A stretch of DNA of 64,000 bases from the NCBI GenBank assembly GCA_002749535.1, contig MZZL01000390.1, positions 1 through 64,000 of the forward strand, given 5' to 3'. The notes under the pieces are model-generated. The model was not told the DNA's origin and made no database searches. It worked only from the letters and a program-made list of their open reading frames with translations. The stretch's first letter is position 1, and each line of letters begins with the position of its first letter. Shown in pieces: positions 42,033 to 52,797 of the stretch. Both the position numbers and the translations under genes were made by a program. The stretch is from Apophysomyces variabilis (lineage: Eukaryota; Mucoromycota; Mucoromycetes; Mucorales; Mucoraceae).

Positions 42033-44317
42033 ATGGATAAGTTCATCAACCAGAAGGATCCCACCCGCGCTGATCTTTATAGCGCAATCCGTGATTAGGC
42101 AATCAATGTAGATGGATTCGACATCACCATCAAAAAAAGAGGAACCATTAAGGGCAGTGGCACCCAGTTCTGCCACTTTCAGGGCATCCATGGTGGTCAA
42201 CATAGAGGTCATCGGGCCAAGTCTGGAAAAGATACAGATGATAATGTTGAAGCTACTGAGGAGGACGCAGCTGTAGTTAAAGAGGATATGTCGAGCAACC
42301 GATACGTTTGCATTAATGGAGTAACTTAACGTAAACCAAGACGTACCACAAAGAAAATTAATTGCTCCTGCGTCATTTATGCCTCGTATACTGATAAAGA
42401 AGGTGCTTGGACCGTTAAGCGTGAAAGATCCAAGATGGACTCTCACACTCATGAACTGTCAAGTGAAAAGATCGTCTATCATAATGCCCGTAAACTTGAT
42501 GGAGAGACACAGGTCAAGGTCGCTGAACTCACGGAAACTGGTGTCAGGCCATACTAGATTGTTTGTATCAGCAAATATTTTGATGGGAAGCCAACTATGG
42601 TGGCCAAAGACATCTACAACTTTAAGCAAAAATTTTCCCAGTACAATTCACAGAACCAAGTTCGAGAAGTGTATGACTTTCTTTGTGCCCACGGTTACTT
42701 TGTCCGGGAATTTCGTGATGTGGATACCATTAAATCCTTGTTTATAACTCATCCTGGGGCTGTGGAACGTGCTCGTTGCTTCCGTGAAGTTGTGATAATT
42801 GATGCTACGTACAAGACAAACATCAACAAAATGTCGCTCGTTAATATCTTTGGTATTGACAATCTGATGTCAGAATACGGTAAATCTGTTCCTCGTGCAT
42901 TTTTTGTCGCATCCATGCTCGTTTCTGATGAGAAATTAGTCTCATATAAATGGATTTTAGGGAATTTAAAGACGGAAGTGTTTAGCGTGGGTGTGTCTCG
43001 CGATCTCCTCGTAACTGATGACGACAAATCACTTGGCAGCGCGTTATCTACTGTATTTCCTGATTTACTTCATTTGCTGTGTGCTTGGCTTATAATGAAT
43101 AACTTCAAGACACATGCGGCAAGGTGCTTTAAGCCAGAAACAGAAGAGCATGAAGACTTTTTCAGAGGTGCTGTTGCAGGAATGATCTGGTCCCGTAATG
43201 AGGTAAAATTTAATGATGCGGAAGCAAAATACCGAAACATGGTAAAAGAGACCGATAAGGCAGAAGAGCTTAACAGCTACCTTGACGGGTATTTATCACT
43301 TTATGCTTCTTTTAGTTATACTTATATTGCTTGCATTCTTTTAGACTACTTTCATATAAAGAGAAATGGTGTGGCCCATAGGCAGAGGAACACCTTCATT
43401 TGGGCGCTTACACAACTGAACGGATCGAAGGTGCTCATTGGAGTACCAAGCAAATACTTCAGACACCAGGACGCATAATAAAGCTGACCAAGGCCACGCA
43501 TAGTTGGTTGACCAAAAATGTAAGGGCATTATACAACACAGTTACATATTGATATCGATGCTTTTAATCATAATAGGTTATCAGTAGTCAATTTGAATAC
43601 AACAAGGAATCATTGACGCGTCTGGTGATCAATGACAATCAGGCTACTGATCAATTGATGATCAATGCCTTGAGCAAATTGGATGAGTCTAAGGCATGCC
43701 ATTACGCCATGACCCGCATCAAAAAATTGTTCTACCGAGCATGGGATATGGAAGATAGCGAAAAAACTAAGCGATGCGGATGCGCTACCAAAAGTCAACT
43801 ATGGCTTGCCATGCCGCTATATACTTTCAAATGACAAGACTGAAATCTTAAGGCCATCAATTGTTGGTAAACAGTGGTTACTTCAAATCACAGATGGTGA
43901 GTATTTCCATATCAATTATTTTCTATGACCGTTTGAAGTAAAATTACAAGCAGTAGATGCTAACCACAGTTTTTAGGGGATTATGTCACTCTCCCTACAG
44001 CTAAAAGCTATGAGTCGCATGTGGACGTTGTATTGTCGAAGGCTATAAATGTGTTGATCGATGTATGTAGAAGCTGCGAAACTACGCGACAACGTGTCGA
44101 TTTGTTGCAGGAAATTACCACTGTTGCAGAAAACTTTTCCTCGGTGGCAATTGATGATATAAGCTTTCCGACTGATATAAAAACCAAAGGTAGGCCAAAG
44201 CAAACTAAAGGTTCACGTTTGCCGTCAGCATTTGAACTTGCAGAAGAAAAAGAAAAGGCGAAAGAACTACAGAAGAAACGTGAAGAATACAACAGGGCTA
44301 AAGAATCTGTTGAGTGA
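42033..44317 (+). pseudogene. Degenerate MULE transposase
   Basis: From ATG at 42033 one frame reads through a FAR1-like zinc-binding N-terminal region (FCHFQGIHGG, INCSCVIYAS, MDSHTHELSS). The MULE transposase core follows, with VVIIDATYKTNINKMSLVNI, ILGNLKTEVF, LLVTDDDKSLGSALSTVFPD and LLHLLCAW. Three in-frame stops interrupt it at 42096 (TAG), 42327 (TAA) and 42555 (TAG). A frameshift near 43390 is needed to continue into a GAYTTERIEGAH motif (usual family form YTTxRxExxH), and another near 43785 to reach VNYGLPCRYIL, the remnant of the SWIM-type finger. The C-terminal RPKQTKGSRLPSAFE tail is intact. The first catalytic Asp (VIIDATYKT) and a second acidic stretch are visible. It is not functional as it stands, so the element would need a helper. 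Confidence 0.88.
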
Positions 44318-44928
44318 TCTTGGATGACAAAAAGAAGCAGGCGAAGATGGAGGAGTACGAGGTAGAGATGCTCTGGCCAGCCAAGAAACAAAGACCTGGG
44401 GATGCTACTGTGAAGTATGTAGAAAAGTGCTACATACCATATATTTATAATGCATTATCGCAATAATATTCACTGCGATACCATGGTCGTCAAGCCCAGT
44501 ATCAAGATCGAATGGCCTCCCGTGATTTCCAGACACGCAAATATGTGGCAAGATCTGCAACTCCTTATGGCCTCATACAAAACCATGTGGAGATATCTCC
44601 ACATTAACAAGATAGAACATCATCCTGATATATTGTACTTCGCCAGCATTTTTTCTTCCTTGTTATATTTATTTGTTTTCATTCTATGTTACGTTTGTAC
44701 CGTTATTAGCTTATTAAATTTTTTGCAATTGATATGTTTAAATGATTAAAATTCCAAGTAGTTCCGTTTTTTCCTGCTTGAAGCTTTGGACAATGTTTAA
44801 TCGATTGTTACTCTAATTCAAATCGTGTCAAACAACGTTAAATATTTTCCTTAATAATATAAATGAGCTTTCTTTAAAAAGTTAGCTAGACTATCTCGCG
44901 CACCAAAAGTTACATGATGTACATGGTC

Positions 44929-45094
44929 ATCTCGCACAATAAAGTGTGACGCGCCATGTGGGGAGTGAAGGTTAGCTCGCGCACTAAAAAGTTGGCATTA
45001 CCTTAGAGAAGCCTATGGCGATGATTGCTTGACGCCATATGAAAGGGGAAAGCTATTAAAGTGACCCAAACTTTTAGTGCGCGTAGTAATTCTC
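44929..45094 (-). repeat. Right terminal inverted repeat of the MULE
   Basis: About 166 bases, the inverted partner of 41585-41753. It differs by scattered substitutions and small indels. Confidence 0.88.
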
Positions 45095-45372
45095 AATATC
45101 TATTAACGACCCATACCTTCTTTTTGCCCATGGCCTAAGCGCATGCTTCGTGCAATTTCTCATGCAGATAGCTGTCTATACTAGACATAATCATAGATAT
45201 CACTACGATTTCGGAAATCTTTGTGCTTAGGAGACTTATATTCTGTATGTGTACATATATGCGAAATGGTTTGTGCTCTGTTCCCGTGCCGCGCCTGACG
45301 GTCAGATGTTTCTTTCCGCTCGGCCTGTGACTGGAACAAAAAATCTGGCATATCGACCTAGAAAGATCGGCT

Positions 45373-45906
45373 ATGTCTATTCTACGCAATACATTCGCCA
45401 TTGTAAGCGCTTAACGTTAGTGAATAACAACGATTGATGAGCATTGTTTGATTATCACAGCATGGAGCTGTTGAAGCATTGACTGGGGGCCTTTTACTCT
45501 TCGTGCCTCAATGGTTTTCAAACAGCCTTCCATTGGCCGATGGGACAGCCACCTTTCTTGCTAGAGCTTTAGGCGCAGCATTATTTAGTATAGGTTTAAT
45601 TGGCTTACTTTGCAATAGTCTGCCAGACATGCTTCCATGCAAACGTTCTGCAGGTAAGGAAGGGAGAGAGATGCTTATACCCAAGTTTAACAACAACCAC
45701 CAGGCATGGGCTTCATGGCATATCATGCAATGGTTTCCATATTAGCTTTTCAATCAAGAAAGGATGGGAGCTTGGCTGCTAGAGAAAGCTGGGTTCTGAC
45801 TATTAGCCATGCAGTACTGGCAATCGTGTTCTATGTTTGGTATAGTGTGACAGACAAGCAAGTTAAAGCGATGGCCAAGCAGAATAAACCCAAGAAGAAC
45901 CATTAA
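45373..45906 (+). CDS. Small membrane protein of unknown function, 141 aa
   Basis: Exons 45373-45402, 45461-45653, 45704-45906 total 426 bases (142 codons). Four hydrophobic helices are visible: GAVEALTGGLLLFVPQWF, ATFLARALGAALFSIGLIGLL, GFMAYHAMVSILAF and VLTISHAVLAIVFYVWYSV. The tail is lysine-rich (DKQVKAMAKQNKPKKNH), resembling a cytosolic ER-retention-like end. The ATG was chosen because its 30-base exon splices in frame (ATT before GTAAGC). I do not recognise the family; small four-helix DoxX-like proteins share the layout. It starts only about 270 bases from the MULE right end, so its promoter may be next to the transposon. Confidence 0.75.
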
Positions 45907-46718
45907 AAATAAAAAGCAAATGACTTCTGTCTATCGTAGAAAGGGAGAGCGAGTGGAACACGTCTTTGCTACCGGCTGCATGTTTTCGTGTGCTTTATCA
46001 TCCTGATGGCGGTTATCGTGACCCATCTCCATCGCGTAAAGTAGCTTCATACGGCACGCTTACTAAATTAGAGATGTCAATTAGGCGCAAGTTGTGTCAT
46101 TGCAAGATTTATTTAATCATTTAACGTGCTCTTTTTGTACCATGCATTCCTTCAATTTATGAACAGTATATGAGTATCAGATTCATTTTCTACAGCAAAA
46201 ATACTTCAAAGAGTTATTATAATATGGGTCATGGACACACCATCGCGTCTGAATAGCTTGTCTGTCAGCCACTATCATGGCTCGGTATAGATCAAGCATG
46301 ATCCGGCTGCCTAACCAGCAGAACTTTTATGCAGTAGATAGAATGTTTGCCAACTAAGAGTGCTCTCGTCATAATCCATTTAGATCTGTGAAAAGCCTCC
46401 ATATCACCGTGAAAGCTCGTGAACAAGAAGCATTGAATCTAGTTAGTAAGTTTTATTCACTCCTTGGCATAAAATTTGGTATTAAACTTCAGTATCTTTG
46501 GTTAAGGAAAGTAGCTTATTAGTGGAAGGTATAACAAATTCCTATAGTAAAGTACATGCAAGGTTTTCGGTCAATGAATGTGGGAAGTATCAATGTCGTT
46601 CTATATAAGTCCGCAGTGCGGTCCGGATTTGGATGGCGAACATCCTCCGACGCGGAAGGCATGTACCAAGTGGAGGAACCTGTTGCCATGGATCCCTCCT
46701 TTGTGCAGTGTCTCCAAA
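45907..46718. other. Intergenic region upstream of RPL26
   Basis: About 800 bases. A short open frame at 46556-46738 runs into the RPL26 start in another frame and matches nothing. No other feature was recognised. Confidence 0.5.
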
Positions 46719-47370
46719 ATGAAGTTCAGTGCCGGTAAGTGGATGATATAGAATGAAGACTGGATGGATATTGACCGGTTTGGAATGGATGATTAGACGT
46801 TAGCTCTTCCCGCCGCAAGTGCAGAAAGGCTCACTTCACTGCACCCTCCCACATTCGTCAGAAGATCATGAGCTCCCCATTGTCCAAGGAGCTCCGGGAG
46901 AAGTACAACGTAAATAACTATATCTTAAGTAAAACGACGGGAAATTGATCTTTCTTTATATAAAAGACCCGCTCCATGCCCATTCGCAAGGATGACGAAG
47001 TCTTGGTTGTTCGTGGTACCTACAAGGGCCGTGAGGGCAAGGTTGTTCAGGTCTACCGTAAGAAGTGGGTCATCCACATCGAGCGTGTCAACCGCGAGAA
47101 GGTTAATGGTAAGCAATCGAGCGAATTCATTCGTACAATTGCCAGGACAATGACTAAATTACTTGGTACCTTTTTTCCTTTCTACAATACAGGTGCTACT
47201 GTCCCCATTGGCATCCACCCCTCCAACGTTGTTGTAACCAAGTTGAAGCTTGACAAGAACAGACAGGCCGCTCTTGATCGCAAGGCAAAGAAGGATGCCA
47301 TGCAACAGGTTAGTTTATATTGAGTACCACTCACTTATGGAAAACTAATAAATTGTTCGTTATCCAGTAA
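46719..47370 (+). CDS. RPL26: Cytosolic 60S ribosomal protein uL24 (Rpl26), 129 aa
   Basis: Large-subunit protein near the polypeptide exit tunnel. Exons: 46719-46734, 46797-46909, 46967-47108, 47193-47308, 47368-47370. They total 390 bases (130 codons). The sequence begins [19 protein letters not shown], then [20 protein letters not shown]. The KOW motif is [20 protein letters not shown], followed by [14 protein letters not shown] and [17 protein letters not shown]. The length matches yeast Rpl26 (127 aa). In this model the last exon is only the stop codon TAA, after an intron GTTAGT..ATCCAG. Reading through the donor instead would add VSLY and then stop at 47323. Short introns near the 5' end are typical of ribosomal protein genes. 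Confidence 0.94.
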
Positions 47371-48837
47371 ACCGGCGCAAATCTAGATCCTTTAAAAATA
47401 AAAAACACCTTCGAACTGTAGCAATGCACCGTTATGTATGATGAACTTAATTTGTTATTGAGTGGAGCAAAACCGTGGATACTGCGCTATTAGACGGTAA
47501 ATGATATAGTAAACGATTGATCCGTGCGAGGGGTTTTACAGTGCAATTCTCATCCTCTTGCAAACCGATCGTGTCACTGTTCCCTAAAATGCCTTCGTTT
47601 TGCTGCCACTCAGAGGAAATAGGCTTGCTACTTCCGAAGTTATGACTAGAAGCAATGGCCAACATATTGTCCAAAAAAAATATTTTTGGTACTGAAGAAA
47701 TGAATCCGCACCTTGTGCTGCCTCGTCATGGGACAGCTTGGTATGGTTTAGTGTCTAAGTTTGATCATAATTTTCAGCCCCTTTTTATAATGATCCATGC
47801 ATATTTCTTGGCAGCAGATCGTTCCGGCAATGAATCCGATGACTTCTATCAGCTTGATTTACCATTTAGGTTTTGCGTTACAGTGCATGAGCCTTGCATG
47901 TCAGTTTAATAACAACAATGCAAGGTACTGCGCAGTTAATATGCGTCTGTGTGGTAATCATTTACTTATCAGTCGTATCCCAGCAAGGTTTTGGCTTTGA
48001 CTATCATTCCATTGCGACAAAGCAAGAACAATTAACGAGTTTTTCATTAGCTGAACTGTTCTTAGAATTTTTTGCTGAGGGATGTAGTGGGATAATCTTG
48101 GCGATACGTATGGTTTGGGTTTTACAGAGCGATTTAAGTTAATGTAGTCACTCCTAGTATGAGCTCTTCCATTAGTGCAAGGATAACAACACAAGATTCT
48201 CATCCATGATGTCAAAGCACCTCGGAGTTTGAGAAAGTTGCTTGCTTTAATCTGCAAGACAATCAAACCACGACAGGGATCTTTTCGCAAAATACTGATT
48301 CCGTTTTGATATTTAAATAAAAGCAACGTTTAATATTGTGAAGTCATACCAATAGACACGCTATTAAAAATTGAATCTGTAAGTAAATGAGAACACTTGG
48401 TATAGCCGATTGATTGATCGTTAGATTGCCAAGTAGTGGATAGGGTATTTTTGTTTACCAAATAAAGAGAAAATTGCTTGTGGCTGTGTCAAGCTAATCA
48501 TCAACTTATCCGGACCTTCCTTTAGTCCGCTTCATTCACTCCTAAAAAGGCTGTGTATGTAGTTTGATATTGTCTATTACGTACATACATGTCGGAGTCA
48601 TGGCTTGCTACGAAATCTATCTATGGTTGAGCCAGGCTAAACACTACAATGGAACACATGTGTAAGTACGTGTAACTAATACATTCATCTCATTGGATAG
48701 AGTATTCAACGCCACCGCCACAGGCCGTCATCCGTTCCGGCAAAAAAATGCCTAAATTCAGCGATAATTGACCGATCCCCATGGGTTGCTCAGCACACAA
48801 AATTGGCCGGACGCGTCTTCCCGTCTAACTGTCCAAC
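47371..48837. other. Intergenic stretch with possible gene relic
   Basis: About 1.5 kb downstream of RPL26. Apart from the membrane-protein-like fragment at 47821-48142 listed separately, no gene or repeat was recognised. Confidence 0.5.
47821..48142 (+). pseudogene. Possible fragment of a polytopic membrane protein
   Basis: Two overlapping frames together read like transmembrane helices and a loop: MTSISLIYHLGFALQCMSL, then LICVCVVIIYLSVVSQQGFG and TKQEQLTSFSLAELFLEFFA. They would need a 45-base intron (GTCAGT..GCGCAG) or a frameshift to join. The order, hydrophobic helix then GFG-type loop then helix, vaguely recalls the N-terminal part of fungal PTH11-like membrane proteins. No complete gene surrounds it. 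It is a guess, more likely a relic than a working gene. Confidence 0.2.
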
Positions 48838-48846
48838 ATATATAAA
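48838..48846 (+). promoter_or_regulatory. TATA box
   Basis: ATATATAAA lies 70 bases upstream of the ATG at 48916, a typical fungal spacing. Confidence 0.5.
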
Positions 48847-48915
48847 GCCAGACTGTTTACCCCGCTCAACTTTTAAATCAATATCAAAAGCTCATATATT
48901 CCCTTTTCTTCCCTC

Positions 48916-49874
48916 ATGGCTTCTCCCGCTGAACACAACCAACACCTCACCGTTGATAACGCAACAGCCGATAACGGATCGGATATGACGAAGATAAACA
49001 TCAGGGAGTCGTCCGAAAATCTCCTGGATCAAGAATCCACGACGGCTGCCAAGGCGCCTACGCAGCAGAATGACACCTTTAACAGACGGGCTATCCTCCT
49101 AAAGCAACTAGGAGCTCTCGCTGTTATGATTTTCATTGACATCGGTCTTCCCTTGGCGCTCTACTACGTGCTAAAAATGTATATCAACACACTTATTGCC
49201 CTTGTTATCTCTGGTATACCGCCTTTGTTAAACGTAATATTCACGTTTTGGAGACGACGAAAAGTGGATATATTGGGCTGTATTTTCGTCATCTCCTTTG
49301 TAGTTTCGGCGGTCTTAACTCTTATTAGTGGTAAGTTGCAAGATGCCTTAACCGCGTTTTGGAGATTAAGTTTTATTCCCTTCAAGGTGATGCACGCGTG
49401 GCATTACTTCGCGACTCTACAACCACGGCACTTGTTGGAACCATGTTCATGGTCACACTTATCCCGCTCGAGACGCGTTGGTTAACTATACGGCCATTGA
49501 CGTTCCTGATTGGCCATCAGATGATGTCGGAGATGCCTAAAGTGGAATGGATTGACAGTAATGGCGAACGTCAAGCTATGCATCGAATGGACTGGGCTTG
49601 GCAATACGTCCGTAGATTTCGACTTTCATGTTATTTGATAACGTTCCTGTGGGGATTCTTCCTTTGGGCCGAATTCGTCGCCAAAGTCATTATGATTAAA
49701 AGCACACTAACAATAGACCAGGTTATCCTATATGGTTACATCATGGTCTTGTGTGTTGTGGTCGGCTTAACAACCTTCAACATCATCGTGAGCATAAGGG
49801 TATCTAAACACTGCAAGGCATATGCTATCGAATGGCGAGAGAAATACGACTACACCGACCGACTACCACAATAG
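48916..49874 (+). CDS. Six-helix membrane protein, VC0807-like, 300 aa
   Basis: Exons 48916-49330 and 49387-49874 total 903 bases (301 codons). The hydrophilic N-terminus (about 60 residues, Ser/Thr/Gln-rich) is followed by hydrophobic segments: LGALAVMIFIDIGLPLALYYVL, LIALVISGIPPLLNVIF, ILGCIFVISFVVSAVLTLISG, ALVGTMFMVTLIPL, YLITFLWGFFLWAEFVAKV and ILYGYIMVLCVVVGLTTFNI. An acidic/aromatic loop (MPKVEWIDSNGERQAMHRMD) lies between helices 4 and 5. The GDARVALLRDS and RPLTFLIG motifs fit the VC0807/intracellular-septation-A-like family of bacteria and fungi, whose function is unknown. A TATA box lies 70 bases upstream. Confidence 0.85.
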
Positions 49875-50187
49875 ACATGTAGATATTACTTCTCCTCTTT
49901 CTTTGCTTGGCACCTTCTCATCAATTTTGTATTTACTCTGGCATTTGATTTCATGAATAAATTTTTCCATTATACTATTCCAATGATACACATGGTATCG
50001 ATGCTATATAAGCGCGATCACCGTAGTATAATCATGCGGGTCGGTTTATTGAGTTGTGTGTGCGGCATGTGCTAACGAACTCTTTTGTTCCTTCCATTCT
50101 TAGAATGAGCTTATAGATGAAACGCTAAACCGTTTGTTTTATTGCGAGTCTTTTTCCCATTCGCAGCAAGAAGCGTGTCGCCATCCG

Positions 50188-50829
50188 TTAGTCAAATTCA
50201 GCTTCGAATAACAGCTCCCTTTCAGCACGAACTTCACCAGCAGGTATCAAATCCCAGAGTTGGTTGGATGTATCAATGGGGTACTTTTTATGGTGAAGAA
50301 TCAGACGGGTTCCATCCGTCGTATGTCCACCCTTAACATCCAGTACCATATGTGGTTCTGCTAATACATAAATATGTCCATCTCGGTATCCCCATCGTTG
50401 GTTATGTGCGTCCAACAACAATTTACGATCGTATTGGCATATCCACGCGTTATCTACTATTGGCCCTCCTCGAACGTCCAGCACTTTGCCTGAATGTTTG
50501 TTCACGAGAAAACCATCCTACATTCATAGAAATTCAATATATGAGATAGCGACATCGAGCCACTTTGGTCTCACCTCATAATACCATAGCTGGTTATCCC
50601 TATCATCGTTATGCTTGGGTGTCCATAACAATATCTTGCCATCGTTCTACATGCGGAGCCCTTGGTCATCCCGATCCGACACGGTGATTTCATACCTTGG
50701 TCGACGCTCCGTCCACTAGAATAGGAAATGAATACGAACTTTATCTACAGCATGTTGTTGATTACCGTCTACAACTTTTCCTGAATGACGTGATCGAATG
50801 TAAAAGTAGCCTTCTGGAAAATCGGTCAT
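50188..50829 (-). CDS. Beta-trefoil (ricin B-like) lectin-domain protein, 161 aa
   Basis: Exons on the minus strand: 50829-50766, 50715-50696, 50646-50575, 50517-50188, total 486 bases (162 codons). The whole protein is one carbohydrate-binding beta-trefoil built of repeated units: FYIRSRHSGKVVDVDGAS, ILLWTPKHNDDRDNQLWYYE, LVNKHSGKVLDVRGG, ICQYDRKLLLDAHNQRWGY, HMVLDVKGG and RLILHHKKY..NQLWDL. The QxW motifs (NQLW, NQRW, NQLW) mark the three subdomains. There is no signal peptide and no catalytic domain, so it is a stand-alone intracellular-type fungal lectin, not a toxin. Glycan specificity cannot be read. The second exon is only 20 bases. Confidence 0.93.
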
Positions 50830-51694
50830 GAAGAGAGAGTAACACAAAGGGCATAGGCAGGTCCTGCACGGAAGAATGGGCCAAGCGCGAGTGGGTGTGA
50901 CAGCTGTAGAAACGAAGGAAACTGAGCTTTTTCTTAACCGCAGAATAGCTTGCTCTAAAGAAACTGCTACGTTCCTCTTGTCTTTTCTTTTCTCCCTACA
51001 GGGCAGTTACTCAGACCATGCACTGGGCCACATAACTGATAAAGCACACTGTACTGGACCTTATGCTGATCCATTAAACTGAGCATGGAGGAGAATAAAT
51101 ATGCAAATAACCCGGAAGATCCCGAGCATGAGGAACCCTGTGCTTCATAGAAGGGTGCAAATCATTTGTTACTCTACGCCCACAGATACTTCTACAATCC
51201 AAAACAACAACAACAATAATAATAATAACAATAACAAGCCAAATAGCTAGCCTTGCTTTTTTTCTCAGTAGGTGCGTAAGCCGCTCTTAAGGAAGGGTCT
51301 GGCCCATTTACAAGCTGCTTTGTTCTTTGCAGAATCAGTGCCAATATCTATATTGCAGCGTCTCCAGTTTATTAACCTAACGTGAGCTCTTACTCTATTG
51401 AATAACTTATGTATTGGATTGCCAAGCAACCTTTGTTGCATGAACGCAGGTTAGGGGAAATGTACCTTTTAAGAGAACTAAGTGTGCATGAAAAGACATC
51501 ACGTTGAGTCTATTACTATTTTGGAAGGAATAAAATTCTTATCTTTTGAATGACTTTTCTGGATCGGAACAGAATGAGGCCTTTTGCAATTCTTATCTCT
51601 CGTTATCAGTACGCCATAACAGTAACAAATTTCATCAAAAAGGAAATATGGGAACAAGTGGTGTCACATCTTATAATGCGTGCTAGGATTTTTA
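50830..51694. other. Intergenic region
   Basis: About 860 bases between the lectin and GATA-factor genes. No gene was recognised. It contains an AAC/AAT trinucleotide microsatellite (51202-51238). Confidence 0.5.
51202..51238. repeat. AAC/AAT trinucleotide microsatellite
   Basis: Four or more AAC units pass into AAT and back to AAC over about 37 bases. Confidence 0.85.
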
Positions 51695-52735
51695 TTATTG
51701 AGAGAATGGATGATGCATATTTGTAGAAGAAAATCGGACAGGCGAAAGGGAAGTAGAGGAGGGCGGAGTAAGAGGTCGTTTGGCGGAATCATGGTGAGGC
51801 GTCTTGGGAGTACCATCGATCTTGTCGGGTGATTTATAGAATCGGAACGTGGGTGGAAGAGAAAGTGGTGGCAAAGAGGGTGATGCTGAAGTTTGAGAAG
51901 GAGGAGCAGGAGGAGGAGGGTATGACATCTCAATAGCAGTACTTATGAGTGACATGATGGAGGAAATCAATTTGTTCGACTGTTGCTGTGGTTCTTGTAA
52001 CGAATCCATTAATGTGCGATAACGTTCCGTTGATGCTGATGTAGATGCCGATACCGACGTCTCTTTCATTGTGATCTCCCTACTGGCCGTTATAAGGGAT
52101 TCCAGGCTTTGAAGGACGGTACAGGAATTGGATAAAAGTGTATTGATGCTAGCTATTTCTTCTTGCAGCTCATCTCGCCTCTTCTCTAATGCCTGCCTTA
52201 ACCTTCCTGGTTCAAGTAGCGCACCGACCACATTAAACGCATCTTTCGGGGCTTCGGCATTTTGAAGGAGATTTTGTATGTTGGGTAACAAGGATTGCTT
52301 GGCATGTTTACGGTCTAAACCCAAGCTACTACTACTACTAGTGCTGCTGTTGCCACTCCCGTTGCTATTGAGACGATAGAACGATTGACGTTTGGCTGTG
52401 ACATTGGGTCTTTTGCGTCTTCTGATCACGCTTCGCTTCATTGCGATAGGACGATGAATATTATGCAACTTGTAATAAAGACCACACGCGTTGCAAATGG
52501 CGTTTCCATGTTCATCGCGCCGCCAAAGGGGGGTAATACTTGTTTGACAATTGAAACATTGTGTGGTAGATGTTGCATGATTTCTCTGATGATAGTCGTC
52601 TTCCTGGTATTGATAATCATCTGAGCAGCGTTGAGGGGAATCCGTCATTGTTTCGTCCTCTTCAGATGAACTGTTACCGGCTCTTGTATGTTCAGTACTT
52701 CGGGAGCTATAGGACCGTAGATGGCTTTCAGACAT
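51695..52735 (-). CDS. GATA-type zinc-finger transcription factor, 346 aa
   Basis: Intronless gene with one fungal-type GATA finger near residues 60-84, C-x2-C-x17-C-x2-[20 protein letters not shown], then [14 protein letters not shown] basic tail follows ([17 protein letters not shown]). The LYYKLHxxHRP..MKxxxIxRRKR pattern is that of the second finger of the SreA/URBS1/Fep1 siderophore-iron repressors. Their first finger and the Cys-rich middle region are absent. After a Ser tract comes a coiled coil ([20 protein letters not shown]), then a Pro/Ser-rich C-terminus with SPVRF and TPPSS motifs. It could instead be a nitrogen- or development-type GATA factor. A cluster of GATA motifs lies in its upstream DNA. 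Because there is no intron, the start is clear: ATG at 52735 with a stop-rich upstream frame. Confidence 0.93.
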   Translation of the reverse strand: MSESHLRSYSSRSTEHTRAGNSSSEEDETMTDSPQRCSDDYQYQEDDYHQRNHATSTTQCFNCQTSITPLWRRDEHGNAICNACGLYYKLHNIHRPIAMKRSVIRRRKRPNVTAKRQSFYRLNSNGSGNSSTSSSSSLGLDRKHAKQSLLPNIQNLLQNAEAPKDAFNVVGALLEPGRLRQALEKRRDELQEEIASINTLLSNSCTVLQSLESLITASREITMKETSVSASTSASTERYRTLMDSLQEPQQQSNKLISSIMSLISTAIEMSYPPPPAPPSQTSASPSLPPLSLPPTFRFYKSPDKIDGTPKTPHHDSAKRPLTPPSSTSLSPVRFSSTNMHHPFSQ

Positions 52736-52797
52736 GGTGTTGAAGAAGAAAGGAGGAAAAAGGAGAAAAGATGTGTTGTATTACTTTTGCCCTATTT

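Larger units (their letters stand above)
41585..45094 (+). mobile_element. Mutator-like (MULE) DNA transposon, 3510 bp
   Basis: The element is bounded by long terminal inverted repeats. The left end GGGAATTACAGCGCGCACT and the complement of the right end GAGAATTACTACGCGCACT agree, and similarity continues for about 167 bases. The flanking 9-base direct repeats are AATACCTAT (41576-41584) and AATATCTAT (45095-45103), differing by one transition. Long TIRs, a 9-bp duplication and an internal MULE transposase remnant together define the Mutator superfamily. The single difference in the target duplication and the broken gene show that the insertion is not recent. Copy C of the dispersed repeat ends about 200 bases to its left. 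Confidence 0.9.

Noticed and set aside
46556..46738. Open frame overlapping the RPL26 start
   Set aside because: It reads in another frame through the RPL26 first exon and matches nothing.
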